DNA from: Isoetes taiwanensis
Lineage: Eukaryota; Streptophyta; Lycopodiopsida; Isoetales; Isoetaceae
Reading direction: 5' to 3'
DNA: 64,000 nt
Assembly: GCA_021234155.1 (NCBI GenBank)
Contig: JAJEKV010000036.1
Coordinates: 6,783,079 to 6,847,078, forward strand
How positions within the stretch are numbered: position 1 is the first letter of the stretch; every line of letters starts with the position of its first letter. Below are positions 1 through 10,202 of this stretch, piece by piece. Position numbers and translations under genes: made by a program. The notes under the pieces were generated by a model, which ran no database searches, was not told the origin of the DNA, and saw only the letters and a program-made list of their open reading frames with translations.

Positions 1-650
1 TGCTCGAAGGACATATGCGGTCTTTGGTCACCGAGCTGTAGCAATTCTAGATTTGATTCATTCTGCCCTTTGTGGAAAAATGGCGATTTGCAGCAGAACT
101 AAAAATAAATATTATATTTCCTTCATTGACGATCATAGCAGAAGAGTGATGTCTATTTTCTCAAAAAAAAAAAGAGCTAGGCTCTTGATGCTTTTCTTCT
201 CTTCAAAGCTAATATTGAAACTCAAACCAGTAGAAAGATTAAACCTCTTTGTACTGATGGTGGTAGAGAGTATTTGAGTGATCTCTTTCAAGACACTTGT
301 GCATCAACTGGCATTCATTGTCAATTCAGCACTAGACACACTTACTTCCCTTTATTGATCATGAAGCCAATCGTCTAGCTCTTATAAATCAGACTGCACC
401 TCATTCTCTTGCTTTTGCTTCTTCATTCGAGCTTCCTCCTTTTCATTCTCTCACTTCATCCCCTTCTCCTCCTTCTGATTCTACATATGTTTTTGTTTCT
501 TCTCTGGCAGATCCTGCACCTAGCCACACAGATTACCTTATACGCTCTCAAAGATCCCGTGCACCATCTAAAAAAGTCTCTGAAAATGCTCAATTATGTT
601 TATCCGAATGGATTTATAGCTACAGATGATAATCCTTGACCCATTTACGA
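1..650 (+). mobile_element. Ty1/copia retrotransposon fragment (integrase core)
   Basis: A broken copia pol segment. The start encodes the end of the pre-integrase zinc region and the integrase core: the pattern SRTKNKYYISFIDDHSRR is seen from about 90 to 150. The frame then slips in a run of A (about 161-172), and the next frame continues with ALDAFLLFKANIETQTSRK, then DGGREYLSDLF, the usual copia integrase order. About 400-640 reads as the proline/serine-rich linker between integrase and reverse transcriptase, again in shifted frames. No LTR, primer-binding site or reverse transcriptase is visible, so this is a truncated, dead copy that enters from the left edge. Confidence 0.8.
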
Positions 651-810
651 GTGCACAAATTGGTGATTAAATGATTGTCTTTTGTCATTAATTAGTCTTA
701 CTAAAGAGGCAAATGTGAGAAACATAGTTGTCGAAATGTTTTAGATGATACTACAATTAATACATACAACAATAAAAGTAGCTGATTTATGCAAGTTTGT
801 TAACATCATA

Positions 811-1311
811 AAAGGGCCTTCTAAGAATTGCTGACTAAGCTATATGAACTACCAATCAAAAAACAGAACTGGTAATCCAGTCAGCAAAACAGTGATAATT
901 AACTCACTGGATCACATTTTCTAGCATAAGTGTTGATAGAAAAGTCCAAATGAGCTCTTGTTTGGTGCAATAGATAGATCTCATTGAGATCTTTCCAACC
1001 TTAGGTGTTTGCATATCTTTTAGCCCCGTAGGATAGTAAAAAATGATAAATTATATTTTTTGGAGTTTTGACAATCATAAGTGGTTAAAATATGTACGAA
1101 GCACTTAAGGTTGGAAAGATCTCAACGAGATCTATCTATTGCACTAAACGAGAGCTCATTTGGACTTTTCTATCAACAGTTATGCTAGAAAATGTGATCC
1201 AGTGAGTTAGTTATAACAGTTTTGCTGACTGGACCCGTCAGGCTCTGATTTCTGATTGGTAGTTCATTTATCTTCATTTGGCTTAGTTGGCATGTTTTGA
1301 AGGCCCTTTTT
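811..1311. repeat. Foldback / MITE-like inverted repeat
   Basis: The left arm (about 811-1010) is the imperfect reverse complement of 1095-1311. The outer ends are AAAGGGCCTT and AAGGCCCTTT. The best-conserved stretch is the arm around 968-1005, pairing with 1108-1146 at one mismatch. TA dinucleotides flank both ends (809-810 and 1312-1313), consistent with but not proof of a TA target duplication. About 85 bp of AT-rich loop separates the arms. No ORF. A MITE or foldback transposon is the likely origin. Confidence 0.7.
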
Positions 1312-1900
1312 TAATCTCAAAAAAACCCTAATGGCTTTATAATGACATGAACCTTTAAAAGTGCAGAAAGCATGACCTAACCAGAATTTTTTCAACATCC
1401 TGTATATCGGAGTTAAACAAGACTTATATGACTTCATTATTTTATAGTCTACAATATACTACTAGTAGTTTGTGACAAAAGCTATGTGCCCATTACACCT
1501 AAATGTTGTCAGTTCTAGCATTTAAAGAGATTACCATGTCTGTCTCCATTATCTGTTTATTATGAAAAAGCTCATGCATTGGTAGTACCTTTTTGCTCAT
1601 ATGTGGAGCATCCAAAGTAAGATCGAAGTATTTATTAATGCATTGGAAAGCATACTCCGTGATCTTTCCATCAATGTATAGATTGCAGGTTTCTTTGATG
1701 GATGCTTACCATTTTTGGATCTGATTTATTCGGCCTTCTCAAGGATCTTGCAGAGGTAGTATCTTTCTGCTCATATCTGGAGCATCCAAACACGAATCGG
1801 AGTGTTCTGTGGTGCGTTGGAAAGATTACTTTGTGGTCTTTTTATAGTGTGCATATTAGGGGGGATTTGATGGCTGATTGCTACTGTAGCTCTGCTCCAT
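1312..1900. repeat. Intergenic; two diverged copies of a ~110-bp unit
   Basis: No gene seen. About 1580-1690 and 1755-1860 are diverged direct copies: both contain GGTAGTA.CTTT.TGCTCATAT.TGGAGCATCCAAA, then a GTTGGAAAG motif, then ..TGTGGTCTTT or its equivalent. The style resembles retrotransposon untranslated leader, but no LTR is evident. Confidence 0.5.
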
Positions 1901-3344
1901 TTTGGCCCTCTGGAGGCGATGGCTCCTTCCACTCCTTTACAGCAGCAAGGGGACCCTTCTGTGGTGCATGTTAACCCCTTTGCTAGCACATCAACACCTC
2001 AATCCCTTCAAGCCTCTAGGATCCATGGATAAAGATAACAGCTACAAAGGTGAGGATACTCGACATCCCAATAAAGATACTCATGATAAACAACAAACAT
2101 TGGATAGGGCATTGTATCTTTACTCTCAACGAGACAAGCATTGTCCAATGCAAACTTCCATAGGTGCTGGCAGAAAGATGCCTTAGACGAACCTCCAACA
2201 TGCGTTGGAGGTTTAAACCACATGGTGCTGATAGGGAGCGGATTGCAGCTGCTACGTTGTTGGGAGTTTAAATTGCCTAGAAACACCTCCAACATGCATT
2301 GGAGGTTCAATTCAGGAGAAGAGGTGACTGTTGAGGCATTGACTTTAGAAGATTTATCCTAAGGTCCCTTGTCCAGCCTGTTTTGCTCTCTATGTCAATT
2401 TGCTTCAAAAAGACATAAAGAACAAGCTTGACATTCTTACTGCTACTTTGCACATGCATCAACAAGAAATGATATAATTTAAATGTGCATTGAGGTCTGA
2501 ATTTGCAAAGTGACATTATCACTATAAAACACTCACTGGCAAAATTAACACCGGGCATGCAAAGTTTTGGGAAGCAATTAAGGGTGCAAAGTTGGGAGTT
2601 TGATGCTTGTCATATAAATGTGGAACACCTAATGGTTGATATAGGACTCCACTAGTTATAATACTCGCATGAGAGCATTGGAAGAAAGTCTGACCTGCCA
2701 AGTGACTGACCTTGCTAAGAAAACATCTGGTTGGGTTGCTGCTTTGGAACATTCCTATTCTCATGCAACCAAGGCAGCTTCTTCTCTAAAGCATAATTAT
2801 CCTGATGTGAGATATGCCTAGTTCATCATCCCCATCATTTCAGCATTCCCATATAACAGGTATTGCATCTACGTCTGCTCGGAGGCATAGAAAATATATT
2901 GATAGGCACAACCATCAGTGTAATTTGGTGATTCGATGTATGCCAGAAGAAGCATCGAAGGACTCGCAACAGAAAGTACAGAGTTGAGTGTTGGCTAAAT
3001 TGAATCTCACATCACCAGTTGTTGTCATCGCTGCATACAGGTAAGAGAATTGCAGCCTCACGGTCCGCGCATAGTGAAATTTATAGTGCCAAATTTGAGT
3101 ACTATAATGGATATCCTAAAGTAGGCCAACCAGCTGATGATTTTACTGATACATGTGAATAGAATATGCAAATATGCCAAAAGACAAATTACATGTAATT
3201 TGGAGTTCTAAATCACGTGCTCAACACATGTTTCTAAGCCTCTTGTCTATGATCTGACAGTCCATATCTCATAGGTTTCAATTTCCTTAACCATTCATCG
3301 CCTAACTCATCAAAAGGTTTCTTAATGCTTCTTAAATAGTGATT
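1901..3344 (+). other. Degenerate retroelement-like sequence (target of the hAT insertion)
   Basis: There is a short open frame from ATG 1918 (MAPSTPLQQQGDPSVV..., 37 codons) and then scattered short frames. I recognise no enzymatic domain. A palindromic motif, CCTCCAACATGCGTTGGAGG, occurs at about 2190 and again, with one change, at about 2286. The giant hAT element interrupts this sequence at 3345, and the sequence right of 25780 should be its continuation. Gag-like origin is a guess only. Confidence 0.3.
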
Positions 3345-3365
3345 ATTGGACACAGGGATAGGTTC
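3345..3365. repeat. hAT left target duplication and TIR
   Basis: ATTGGACA (3345-3352) is followed directly by the terminal repeat CAGGGATAGGTTC (3353-3365). The reverse complement of the TIR and the same 8-mer end the element at 25760-25780. An 8-bp duplication and a CAGGG-type terminus are hallmarks of hAT transposons. Confidence 0.92.
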
Positions 3366-3439
3366 AATACTGTATACGTTTTATACGTAATACGTATTTT
3401 TCGAAAGATACGACACAAATTTGACGTTTAATACGTCAA

Positions 3440-3705
3440 AAATACGTCCAAAAACATTTTCGGCATCGAAAAAATTTCGCGTAAGCGAAACAGTTTGATT
3501 TAAACTACGAACCAAAAAATTTCGGCGTAAAAGCGAAATCAAATTCATTTCGCTTATCGCGAAAACATCTTCGCGTAAAGTGAAGCTGTTCTTTTAAGCC
3601 TCACGCCGAAATTTTTAAACTTCACGCGATAAAAGCGAAATCAACCGCTTAAACTACGCCGAAAAAAACTTCAATGTAAAGCGAAATAGTTGTTTTAAAC
3701 TAAAA
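3440..3705. repeat. Left subterminal palindrome array (TTTCGC..GCGAAA)
   Basis: At least six variants of a short palindrome occur within about 260 bp, for example TTTCGCGTAAGCGAAA near 3475 and TTTCGCTTATCGCGAAA near 3550. Later copies are degraded by one or two bases. The same motif fills the right end at 25470-25680. Subterminal repeats are the known binding sites for hAT transposases (for example Ac), so a binding-site role is inferred. Confidence 0.7.
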
Positions 3706-3954
3706 TTTTGCAAAGTATTTTAGGGCATTTTGTTAAGGGAAAAAAAGTTTTTGCGCCACTGTTTGGTCTATTTTGTGCAGGTGAATTATTTTATATTATA
3801 AAAATATATCGTGTGTCTTCCATGGAGACCTAGATCCAACGGTTGAGGATTTGATCAACCAATGGTGAGGATGACATGTGCGCGACTTCAACCAAGATTT
3901 CATCTTCACTGTTGCTTCAATATGATTAACTCAATCCGACAGTCAAGGGGTGAA
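3706..3954. other. Short spacer of the left hAT end
   Basis: AT-rich spacer with a TTTTTGCGCC segment near 3750. A GCGC-rich counterpart lies just inside the right-hand palindromes, around 25390-25440. No gene seen. Confidence 0.4.
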
Positions 3955-5340
3955 ATGGGAAAGGGAAAAGGGAAAAGAAAGGGAAAATGGAGAAAAAAGG
4001 AAAAGGGAGGGGAAATGGACAAAAGGAAAGGGAGAAAGGAAAAAGGAAAAATAGGAAAATAAAAATAAAAAAAGGAAAAAGGCGAAAATAGAAAAGGAAA
4101 GGGGAAAAGGAGAAAAGAAAAAAAAAATAGAGTAGGAAAAAAGGAAAAGGGAAGGAGAAAATGATAAAGGGAAGGCAAAAGGGCTGAAGGAAAAGGGAAG
4201 ACAAAAGGGCCGAAGGAAAAGGGAAGAGGAAAAAGGAAGGAAAAAATGAAAAATGAGAAAAAGTGGGTAAGGGAAAAGGGAAAAGAAAGAAAAAATGGAG
4301 AAAAAAGGAAAAGGGAGGGGAAATGGACAAAAGGAAAGGGAGAAAGGAAAAAGGGGAAATAGGAAAATAAAAATAAAAAAGGAAAAATGCGAAAATAGAA
4401 AAAGGAAAGGGGAAAAGGAGAAAAGAAAAAAAAATAGAGTGGGAAAAAAGGAAAAGGGAAGGAGAAAATGATAAAGGGAATGCAAAAGGGCTGAAGGAAA
4501 AGGGAAGACAAAAGGGCCGAAGGAAAAGGGAAGAGGAAAAGGGAAGGAAAAAGGAAAAAATGAGAAAAAGTGGAGAAAAGGGAAGAAAAAAAGAAAGGCA
4601 AAATGGCCGAAGGAAAAGGGAAGACAAAGGGGCCGAAGGAAAAGGGAAGGAGAAAGGGAAGAAAAAAAGGAGAAAGGGAAAGAGAAAAAGAAAGGCCAAG
4701 GGAAAGAGAAGGCTTAGAAAAAGAGAAAGGGAAAGAGAAAAAGAAAGGCCAAGGGAGGGGGGAAATGGAAAGGAAAAAAAAGAAGAGAGAAAGGATTGGG
4801 AGAGGAGGAAAAGGGAACGGAAAGGGCCATTGGAAAAAGGAAAGGAAACCGAAAGGAAGGGAAAGGGAAGGAAGAAAAGGAAAAAGGGAAGGTGCAAAGA
4901 AGGGGGGAAACTAAAAAAAGAAAAAAGGGAAAAATGGGGAGTGAGAAAATAAAAATTGAGAAGGGAAAAAGAAAAGGAGAATGGAAAAAAGGGAAGCGTG
5001 GGGATGGGCAAACGGGAAAAGGGAAAAGAGAAAAAAAGGGAGTAAGACGGGAAAATAAAAATGGGAGGGAACAAAAAAAGAGTAAAAGGGAAAAAGAAAA
5101 CACGACGAATGGAATAACAGAAAAGGGAAAAGGGGAAAAGTAAAGGGCAAAAAGAAATGGGAGAAAAAGAAAGGGAAAAATAGAAAAGGAAAAATGGGAA
5201 AGGGGCGAAAATGGGAAAAGGGCAATGGAAGAAATGGGATAGTGGAAAAATGTAAACGAGAAATTAGAAAAAGAAAAGAAGGAAAGAGGGAGAAAAAAAA
5301 TGGAAAGCGGAAAAAGGCAAAGGGAAAAGGGAAAAGCTTG
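3955..5340 (+). repeat. 1.4-kb polypurine tract with 307-bp direct repeats
   Basis: The + strand is almost entirely A and G (GGGAAAAGGG and variants) for about 1.4 kb. The first part contains two near-identical units of period about 307 bp: the marker GATAAAGGGAA is at 4163 and 4470. Long frames on both strands here give only K/R/E/G or F/P/S/L peptides and are compositional artefacts. Such mirror-like purine tracts can adopt triplex structure (general knowledge). The tract sits between the left end and the transposase; a shorter pyrimidine-rich counterpart (about 25100-25205) lies near the right end. Confidence 0.85.
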
Positions 5341-5851
5341 GGGAACCTTGGGGGAACTGAGAAATGCAGTTGAATGCTCTTAATTGTGCAATCTTAAAAA
5401 TGTGAGTTCATTTAACAATTGCTCCAATGTATCACTTATTGTTCCTAGCTATAACCAGCAACGCTGGGCTCCATTTCTAGTTATATATAAGAAAAAGGTG
5501 TTTAGCCCTAGAATTCGCCTCGAACGTTGACTACCAGGTCGAGTCCACATACTCCTTGGGAAACAGTCAGCCTTTGAGGTGTGGGTTTTGCATCCGGGGC
5601 CTGACGCCGGAATTGTGAAGTGAGATTACTCCTTCACAGAGTTTTCCGACCTTGGGTTCCTACCCTGTTCCTTAGAGACCTATAGGTTCCTGTCCTTCCC
5701 TCCTTACGTTCGAACAGGACGTCGATGTAACATATGCGTAGTGAGCTTGCTCCTTCGCATATATAGACGTCGGCCTTTAGTTCGGACGATTAAGGAGTCT
5801 TTACCCTTTAGAATAGCAGAGTAGAGATAGTAATTTTAGATAGCAGCAGGG
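5341..5851 (+). promoter_or_regulatory. Putative transposase upstream/leader region
   Basis: About 500 bp of non-coding, mixed-composition DNA ahead of the transposase ATG at 5852. A TATA-like TTATATATAAG lies near 5480, about 370 bp upstream of the ATG. A segment with paired CTCCTTC motifs (about 5630 and 5750) recurs. The promoter call rests on position and the TATA-like motif only. Confidence 0.3.
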
Positions 5852-8436
5852 ATGGCAGCTGGTCATGCATCTACATCAGGCGCCGCTGGTGGCCATGCAT
5901 CTACATCCGGCGCCGCCGACGGTCATGCATCATCATCTAGGGGTGCGCGGCCATCGCGCGGTCATGGCAGGGCCATGGGGGTTGCAACAACACGTGGAAG
6001 AATTGTATGTCGAAATACTGGTGGTAGAAGGAGAGGTCCTGAGTGGGAAATTGTGAAGGAATTTGGTCAGAATGAGTGGCAATGTGTGTTTTGTGGGTAC
6101 ACATCAATAAATGGATCTGCGACAAGAATACGAGCTCATCTTTTACGGGATTCTAAAATTGGGGTGCAAACTTGTACGGCATCTGCTGACATACGACAAG
6201 ATGCAATTGAAGTGTTGTGTCGAAAAAAGAACAGCAACAGAAAAACACAGCCAAAGGATAGCCAAGGACCTTCACCGTGCCAAGCAGAAGAGATCAATTA
6301 CACCCGCCCTCCTGCAGCGCCAATGTAACAACCAGAGGGTGGACTAGGGTCGATAGGAGGGTTAAGTACGGGCGAAAAAAGAATGGCAGAGACAATTGAA
6401 ATAGTGGAAAGACAGACTAAGCAACAGAGGGTTGACCAGTGCTTAACATTAGAGCAACTGAAGAAGACGCAATTGAAGGTTGTAGAGGCATTTTTATATG
6501 CCGGGTTGTCTCCACATATTTTGGAGCACAAAGCAATGAAAGAAGCCTTCCAGGAAGTTGCCAAAGCAGGGCCGGCTTTTAGATTGCCTTCATACAAACA
6601 TGTCAATAACAAAATGGTGGATGAAATACACGGGAAAATGGTCGAGAGGGTGGAGATGAAGTTGTGTCGTGTTACTGAAGCCAGACCAGCCTCACTAGTG
6701 ACTGATGGTTGGAGCAATGTAAACAAGGACCATCTTATAAACTTCATGATCGTGTATCCAGGGGACGAAGTATTTTTGAAAACCATAGAAACCAAAACTG
6801 ACCAAGTAACAGGAGATTGGATTTTTCAGAAAACAAAGGCTGTGATAGAGAGTTTTGGACCGAAGAGAATATTTCAAGTCGTAATGGACAACGCGTCTAA
6901 TTGTAAGTTAGCGGGTGAATTGTTGGAGTCTGAATTTCCAGGATTGCACGCGACCAGCTGCTAATGCCATTGCCTAAACTTATTGCTCAAGGACTGGTTT
7001 TCACAACACACTTGGTTCAAAGATCCCATTCAAAAGGCCTGTCGTCTCGTGAAATTCATCACAAAGAAGCCGGCAATTTACGCCATATACAAGTCATTGT
7101 GTCAGAAGGCCCTAGCACTCATGAATCCTGGCCAGACTCGGTTTAGTTCCAATTACATTTGTCTTGAAAGAGTGCTTAGGTGTCGTGACTCGATTATCTC
7201 GACCTTCAACCATACAGAGTTCTTTGAATGGGAGAGGAGGCAAATGGGAAAAAATGCATCAAAACACCGGCAGCAAGCTGCCGCCCTTCGAGAAATGCTT
7301 GGGCGGGAGACATTTTGGAGAGGCGTAAAGAATGTTGTCAGGTGCATGCAACCTGTTTGTCATGCCATCAAAACCCTTGATTCTGCTAAGGCAACACTGG
7401 AAAGGTTTGGAGGTGCTGGCACTCCATTCAATCCTTTCTAGAATGTGATGGCCCCAATGCACCCTTTGACAATGCTAAGCGCGCAGCACTGCTTAGAGAC
7501 TTCAATGAACTGGAAGAAGTCCTACAATGATCTTCATGGCGCCGCACATGCCTTAGACCCACACAACCACGATATGGACCAGCATACAGATAAAGAAGTG
7601 ATAGGTTCATTGAAGAAGGTTGCAAAAATGTTTTACCCTAACAGCTCGGACTACAAACTTTTCATTGCCGAGTTAATTGAATACCAGAACTTGAGTGGAA
7701 GGTGGGCAGATGAAGAGCTTCACGATGCATTGGAGAGTCACAAGAAGGAACCAAATATGAAACCTTATGCATGGTGGCAAGCCCATGGACAGGTTACTGA
7801 TACTTTACAGGCCCTTGCAATGACTATCCTCTCCTTGATATCCTCCAATAGTGCAAGTGAGGAATTGGAGTGCTTATAAGTACATACACAGTGTGACACG
7901 AAATCGCCTCTTGCATAAGAAGGCTGACAAACTTGTATATAACTTCTCAAATTGGCGGCTTTTGAATCGCAACAGTGGTGCAGCCGTAGTCGATAAGCTA
8001 CAGTTTCCTTTCATGGATGCAGATTCCGAAGTGGAAGAGGACAACTTCAAAGACAGTGAGGACGAGCTGCTTGCTGTAAATGCCGCTAACCATGTTGATG
8101 AGGACATTCAACGTACCCATTTTGTCGATGTCGAAGATGATTTAGACAAGAACATGTTCTCGGACGACTCAGACGACAGTGAAGATACAGAAGAGGAGTC
8201 TGATACAGAAAGGTCAGGTCCAAGTAATACAGGAGATCTGCTTGAGAACTTAACGGTACGTGATCCATCGGACTCTCCAATGCCAATGACCCAGACAAAC
8301 AGGCAACATGTTCAGAAGAAACACATCTCGAGGACGTTGCGGTAAGGGAAAGGGCCAGAAGAGGTTGAATCTAGGCCAGCAGGCAGAAGAGGACGGAACC
8401 CCAGATGATGAAACTGATGAAGATGGTGATGACTAG
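5852..8436 (+). pseudogene. hAT transposase (BED finger, DUF659, hAT-C), decayed
   Basis: The N-terminus has AG/H-rich repeats (about residues 1-45), then a BED finger with W..VKEFG.....CVFCG, followed by ATRIRAHLL. The DUF659 block follows at 6383-6960 (SLVTDGWSNV, then VMDNASNCK), then an all-helical region and the hAT C-terminal dimerisation motif RNWSAYKYIHS (about 7860), then an acidic tail. The frame is constant over 5852-7850 but cut by TAA 6326-6328, TAA 6962-6964 and TAG 7439-7441. One frameshift lies near 7855 and another near 8340; the tail then ends at TAG 8434-8436. In the family this protein binds TIRs and cuts the DNA. The stops suggest C-to-T decay of Gln codons. No intron explains them. 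Confidence 0.85.
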
Positions 8437-8518
8437 AAAGATGATGTGATGAGTATCTTCAGTCTATTGTAACCATGTATGAGGATGTTCAAACTATTGT
8501 AACCGTTCTGGCACAATT

Positions 8519-8524
8519 AATAAA
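8519..8524 (+). terminator. Poly(A) signal AATAAA of the transposase gene
   Basis: AATAAA lies about 85 bp beyond the last stop of the transposase tail. The sequence between carries two CTATTGTAACC copies. This is the expected position for a plant near-upstream element, so the hairpin array downstream lies outside this transcript unless there is readthrough. Confidence 0.5.
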
Positions 8525-8689
8525 AAGTAAAGTTTTTTGTTACAAGTTTTTGTCTTCTATATATTTCGTTACCTTGTTTTATGTTTCTTTCATGTATGAT
8601 GGTTCAGGTCATTTCAACAATTTGTAACTTCGGTCCATGTTTCATTCATGTGTAACATCAGTCGACCTAAGTGTCTAAAGAAACCTCGC

Positions 8690-8821
8690 CCCCGCCAAAG
8701 CCGGCTTGACTTCCGTTGACGCTTGCCCCTTCGCATGCCATAGAATCTTGCTGATGAGAAGTAATCTACGCATGTCAAGGGGTCAAACGGCCACGGATCA
8801 ATCGAGCCGACTTTGACGGAG
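8690..8821. repeat. Hairpin 1 of the array
   Basis: The arm 8696-8738 pairs imperfectly with 8770-8815. CAAAG.CGGCT and CCCCTT..CATGC blocks are conserved on both arms, with a loop of about 31 nt. Confidence 0.6.
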
Positions 8822-8895
8822 ATGAGATTTCACTAGATACACGATCCACCGATGATGATCATGTGTCACCGTGTCCCATCCACTGGATAGCTAAG

Positions 8896-9037
8896 GCATT
8901 TGAATGCTATCAGGACCTTATACCTGTACTCCATTCCTTTGGGTGGCACATGCTCTACATACCTATTGGGTTTATATGGCAGGTGCCGCCCAAAGGAATG
9001 GAGGTACAGATACACAATCCCGATGGCATTCAAATGC
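8896..9037. repeat. Hairpin 2 of the array
   Basis: GCATTTGAATGC opens the stem and GCATTCAAATGC closes it. The inner block CTCCATTCCTTTGGG.GGCAC pairs with its complement near 8983-9003 at one mismatch. Loop about 33 nt. Confidence 0.75.
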
Positions 9038-9071
9038 ACATTTGGCATATCGGAGTTACGCCCAAAGACCT

Positions 9072-9202
9072 GAGTGCAAGCATCGAGACGTCCCAATCTT
9101 TGCTTTCACGCCTCTTTGGACAATGGAACTTAGCATGTAAACTAAGCTACATTGCCCAAAGAGGCGGGAAAGAAAGACTGGGAAGTCTCGATGCTTGAAC
9201 TC
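9072..9202. repeat. Hairpin 3 of the array
   Basis: GCAAGCATCGAGAC..CCCA (from about 9076) pairs with TGGGAAGTCTCGATGCTTG (ending 9197), and CGCCTCTTTGG with CCAAAGAGGCG. The apex contains ACTAAGCTACATTG, shared with hairpin 5. Confidence 0.8.
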
Positions 9203-9343
9203 ATCAATCACTAATCTCTAATGAACCCACAGAATTGCAAGCAACCACTGGGCTGATATCATCCGTGACCACAATAAAAATAGAGTACTCAAAAACCTTG
9301 TTACCTCCGTCCTTGTACAATCCACCACCACGCCGAAGGGGAC

Positions 9344-9486
9344 GCGTCCTCTAATTTCAAGTCATAGTGATGCTCAAGGTTCTCCATCAATAGCAGGAGT
9401 TAGGATATTCCATGATTTGGTGCCTAACAGCCGCTATATAGATGGACAACGCCCAGGCACCACTTTGGCTTGAAATTAGGGTATGC
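9344..9486. repeat. Hairpin 4 of the array
   Basis: CTAATTTCAAG (9351-9361) pairs with CTTGAAATTAG (9469-9479). Inner blocks CTCCATCAATAGC and GCTATATAGATGGA also pair with small bulges. Confidence 0.65.
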
Positions 9487-9527
9487 TCTCACCTCTGACG
9501 TCATAGCAACTTGCATACGAGAACTTC

Positions 9528-9671
9528 TACCTCTAGAACGAACGATTTTTGCTTTGGCTCCCATTTTGAGCCTCTTTGTGTAATATAATCTAGCAAAGTA
9601 ACTAAGCTACATTGACATAGAGAGACTACAAAAGAGAGCCAGAGCAAAGCTCGCTCTTTCTAAAGGAGGTA
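9528..9671. repeat. Hairpin 5 of the array
   Basis: The arm TTTTTGCTTTGGCTCCC pairs with GAGAGCCAGAGCAAAGC with mismatches. The apex again holds ACTAAGCTACATTG, and CTCTTTGTG replaces CTCTTTGGA of hairpin 3, which shows common origin. Confidence 0.65.
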
Positions 9672-9778
9672 ACAAGAATTTCGAGAAGTCTATATTGTTT
9701 GCCACGAAGAATATCAGGCCTGGTGAACTGACAACCATTCAAGAGGGTCGCGCTCCAAGCTCTCTCCCTTTTTTAGTT

Positions 9779-9860
9779 TCCTGCTTGATGTATCTAATTC
9801 GCCACCTAAAATGAGTGAGCGACCTCATCCTAGGGGGCAAATTAGATACATCAAACAGGA
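9779..9860. repeat. Hairpin 6 of the array
   Basis: TCCTGCTTGATGTATCTAAT pairs with ATTAGATACATCAAACAGGA at one mismatch. Weaker pairing may extend the stem outward to about 9753-9885. An AGATTGGGAAGT segment on its right flank resembles an arm of hairpin 3. Confidence 0.75.
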
Positions 9861-9911
9861 CAAACAAAAGAGACTAAGCCAGGGTGAAAGATTGGGAAGT
9901 CCACTAATCCT

Positions 9912-10021
9912 AATTGGCATCTGTCCCTCTACATCAGGCCCTTCTTTTCAGTGATCACCATGGTTTTATCAACTATGACGTTCAAAGAAAAGAAGGCCTG
10001 ACATGAGGTCCAGATGTCAAA
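9912..10021. repeat. Hairpin 7 of the array
   Basis: ATCTG.CCCTC, then CATCAGGCCCTTCTTTTC, pairs with GAAAAGAAGGCCTGACATGAGG and CAGAT. The loop is around 9950-9985. Confidence 0.75.
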
Positions 10022-10106
10022 TATGTTGCGTGTGCAGATGATTTGACTCACTCACATACTTAACTATTACACAAACAACTCAATGCGGCAACCCAACCCC
10101 CAAAAT

Positions 10107-10112
10107 TTTATT
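10107..10112 (-). terminator. Poly(A) signal (minus strand) of the RING-like gene
   Basis: TTTATT on the + strand reads AATAAA on the minus strand, about 90 bp past the stop of the RING-like gene at 10203. Its position fits a 3' end convergent with the transposase unit. Confidence 0.45.
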
Positions 10113-10202
10113 AAGACAAACAAATCCTTGTCAACAAACGTTGGTTCATTCATGTGCATCTGAGATCTTAGGGAAAAATATCAAAAAAATAATGTAGATA
10201 GC

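Larger units (their letters stand above)
8690..10021. ncRNA. Tandem array of seven imperfect hairpins (miRNA-like cluster candidate)
   Basis: Seven successive inverted repeats, each about 80-145 nt with mismatched arms and short loops, fill 1.3 kb between the transposase and the antisense RING-like gene: 8690-8821, 8896-9037, 9072-9202, 9344-9486, 9528-9671, 9779-9860 and 9912-10021. Arm pairing is imperfect but extended, the size range of plant miRNA precursors. The third and fifth share ACTAAGCTACATTG at the same point of the stem, so at least these two are duplicates. Alternatives are nested foldback elements or siRNA-producing repeats. Which strand is transcribed, and whether any is processed, cannot be told here. 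Confidence 0.55.

Noticed and set aside
1771-1989. Minus-strand frame opposite the 1702-1974 frame
   Set aside because: Both are short, overlapping and without domains, lying in repeat-like sequence.
2008-2310. 100-codon minus-strand frame as a gene
   Set aside because: It overlaps + strand retroelement-like sequence and shows no recognisable motif.
3906-5225. Very long open frames on both strands (up to about 380 codons)
   Set aside because: They arise from the polypurine tract, encode only K/R/E/G or F/P/S/L strings and overlap in several frames. No start context, domain or splice signal supports them.
8863-9198. 111-codon frame across hairpins 2 and 3
   Set aside because: It exists on both strands because of the inverted repeats. 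The peptide has no coding character.
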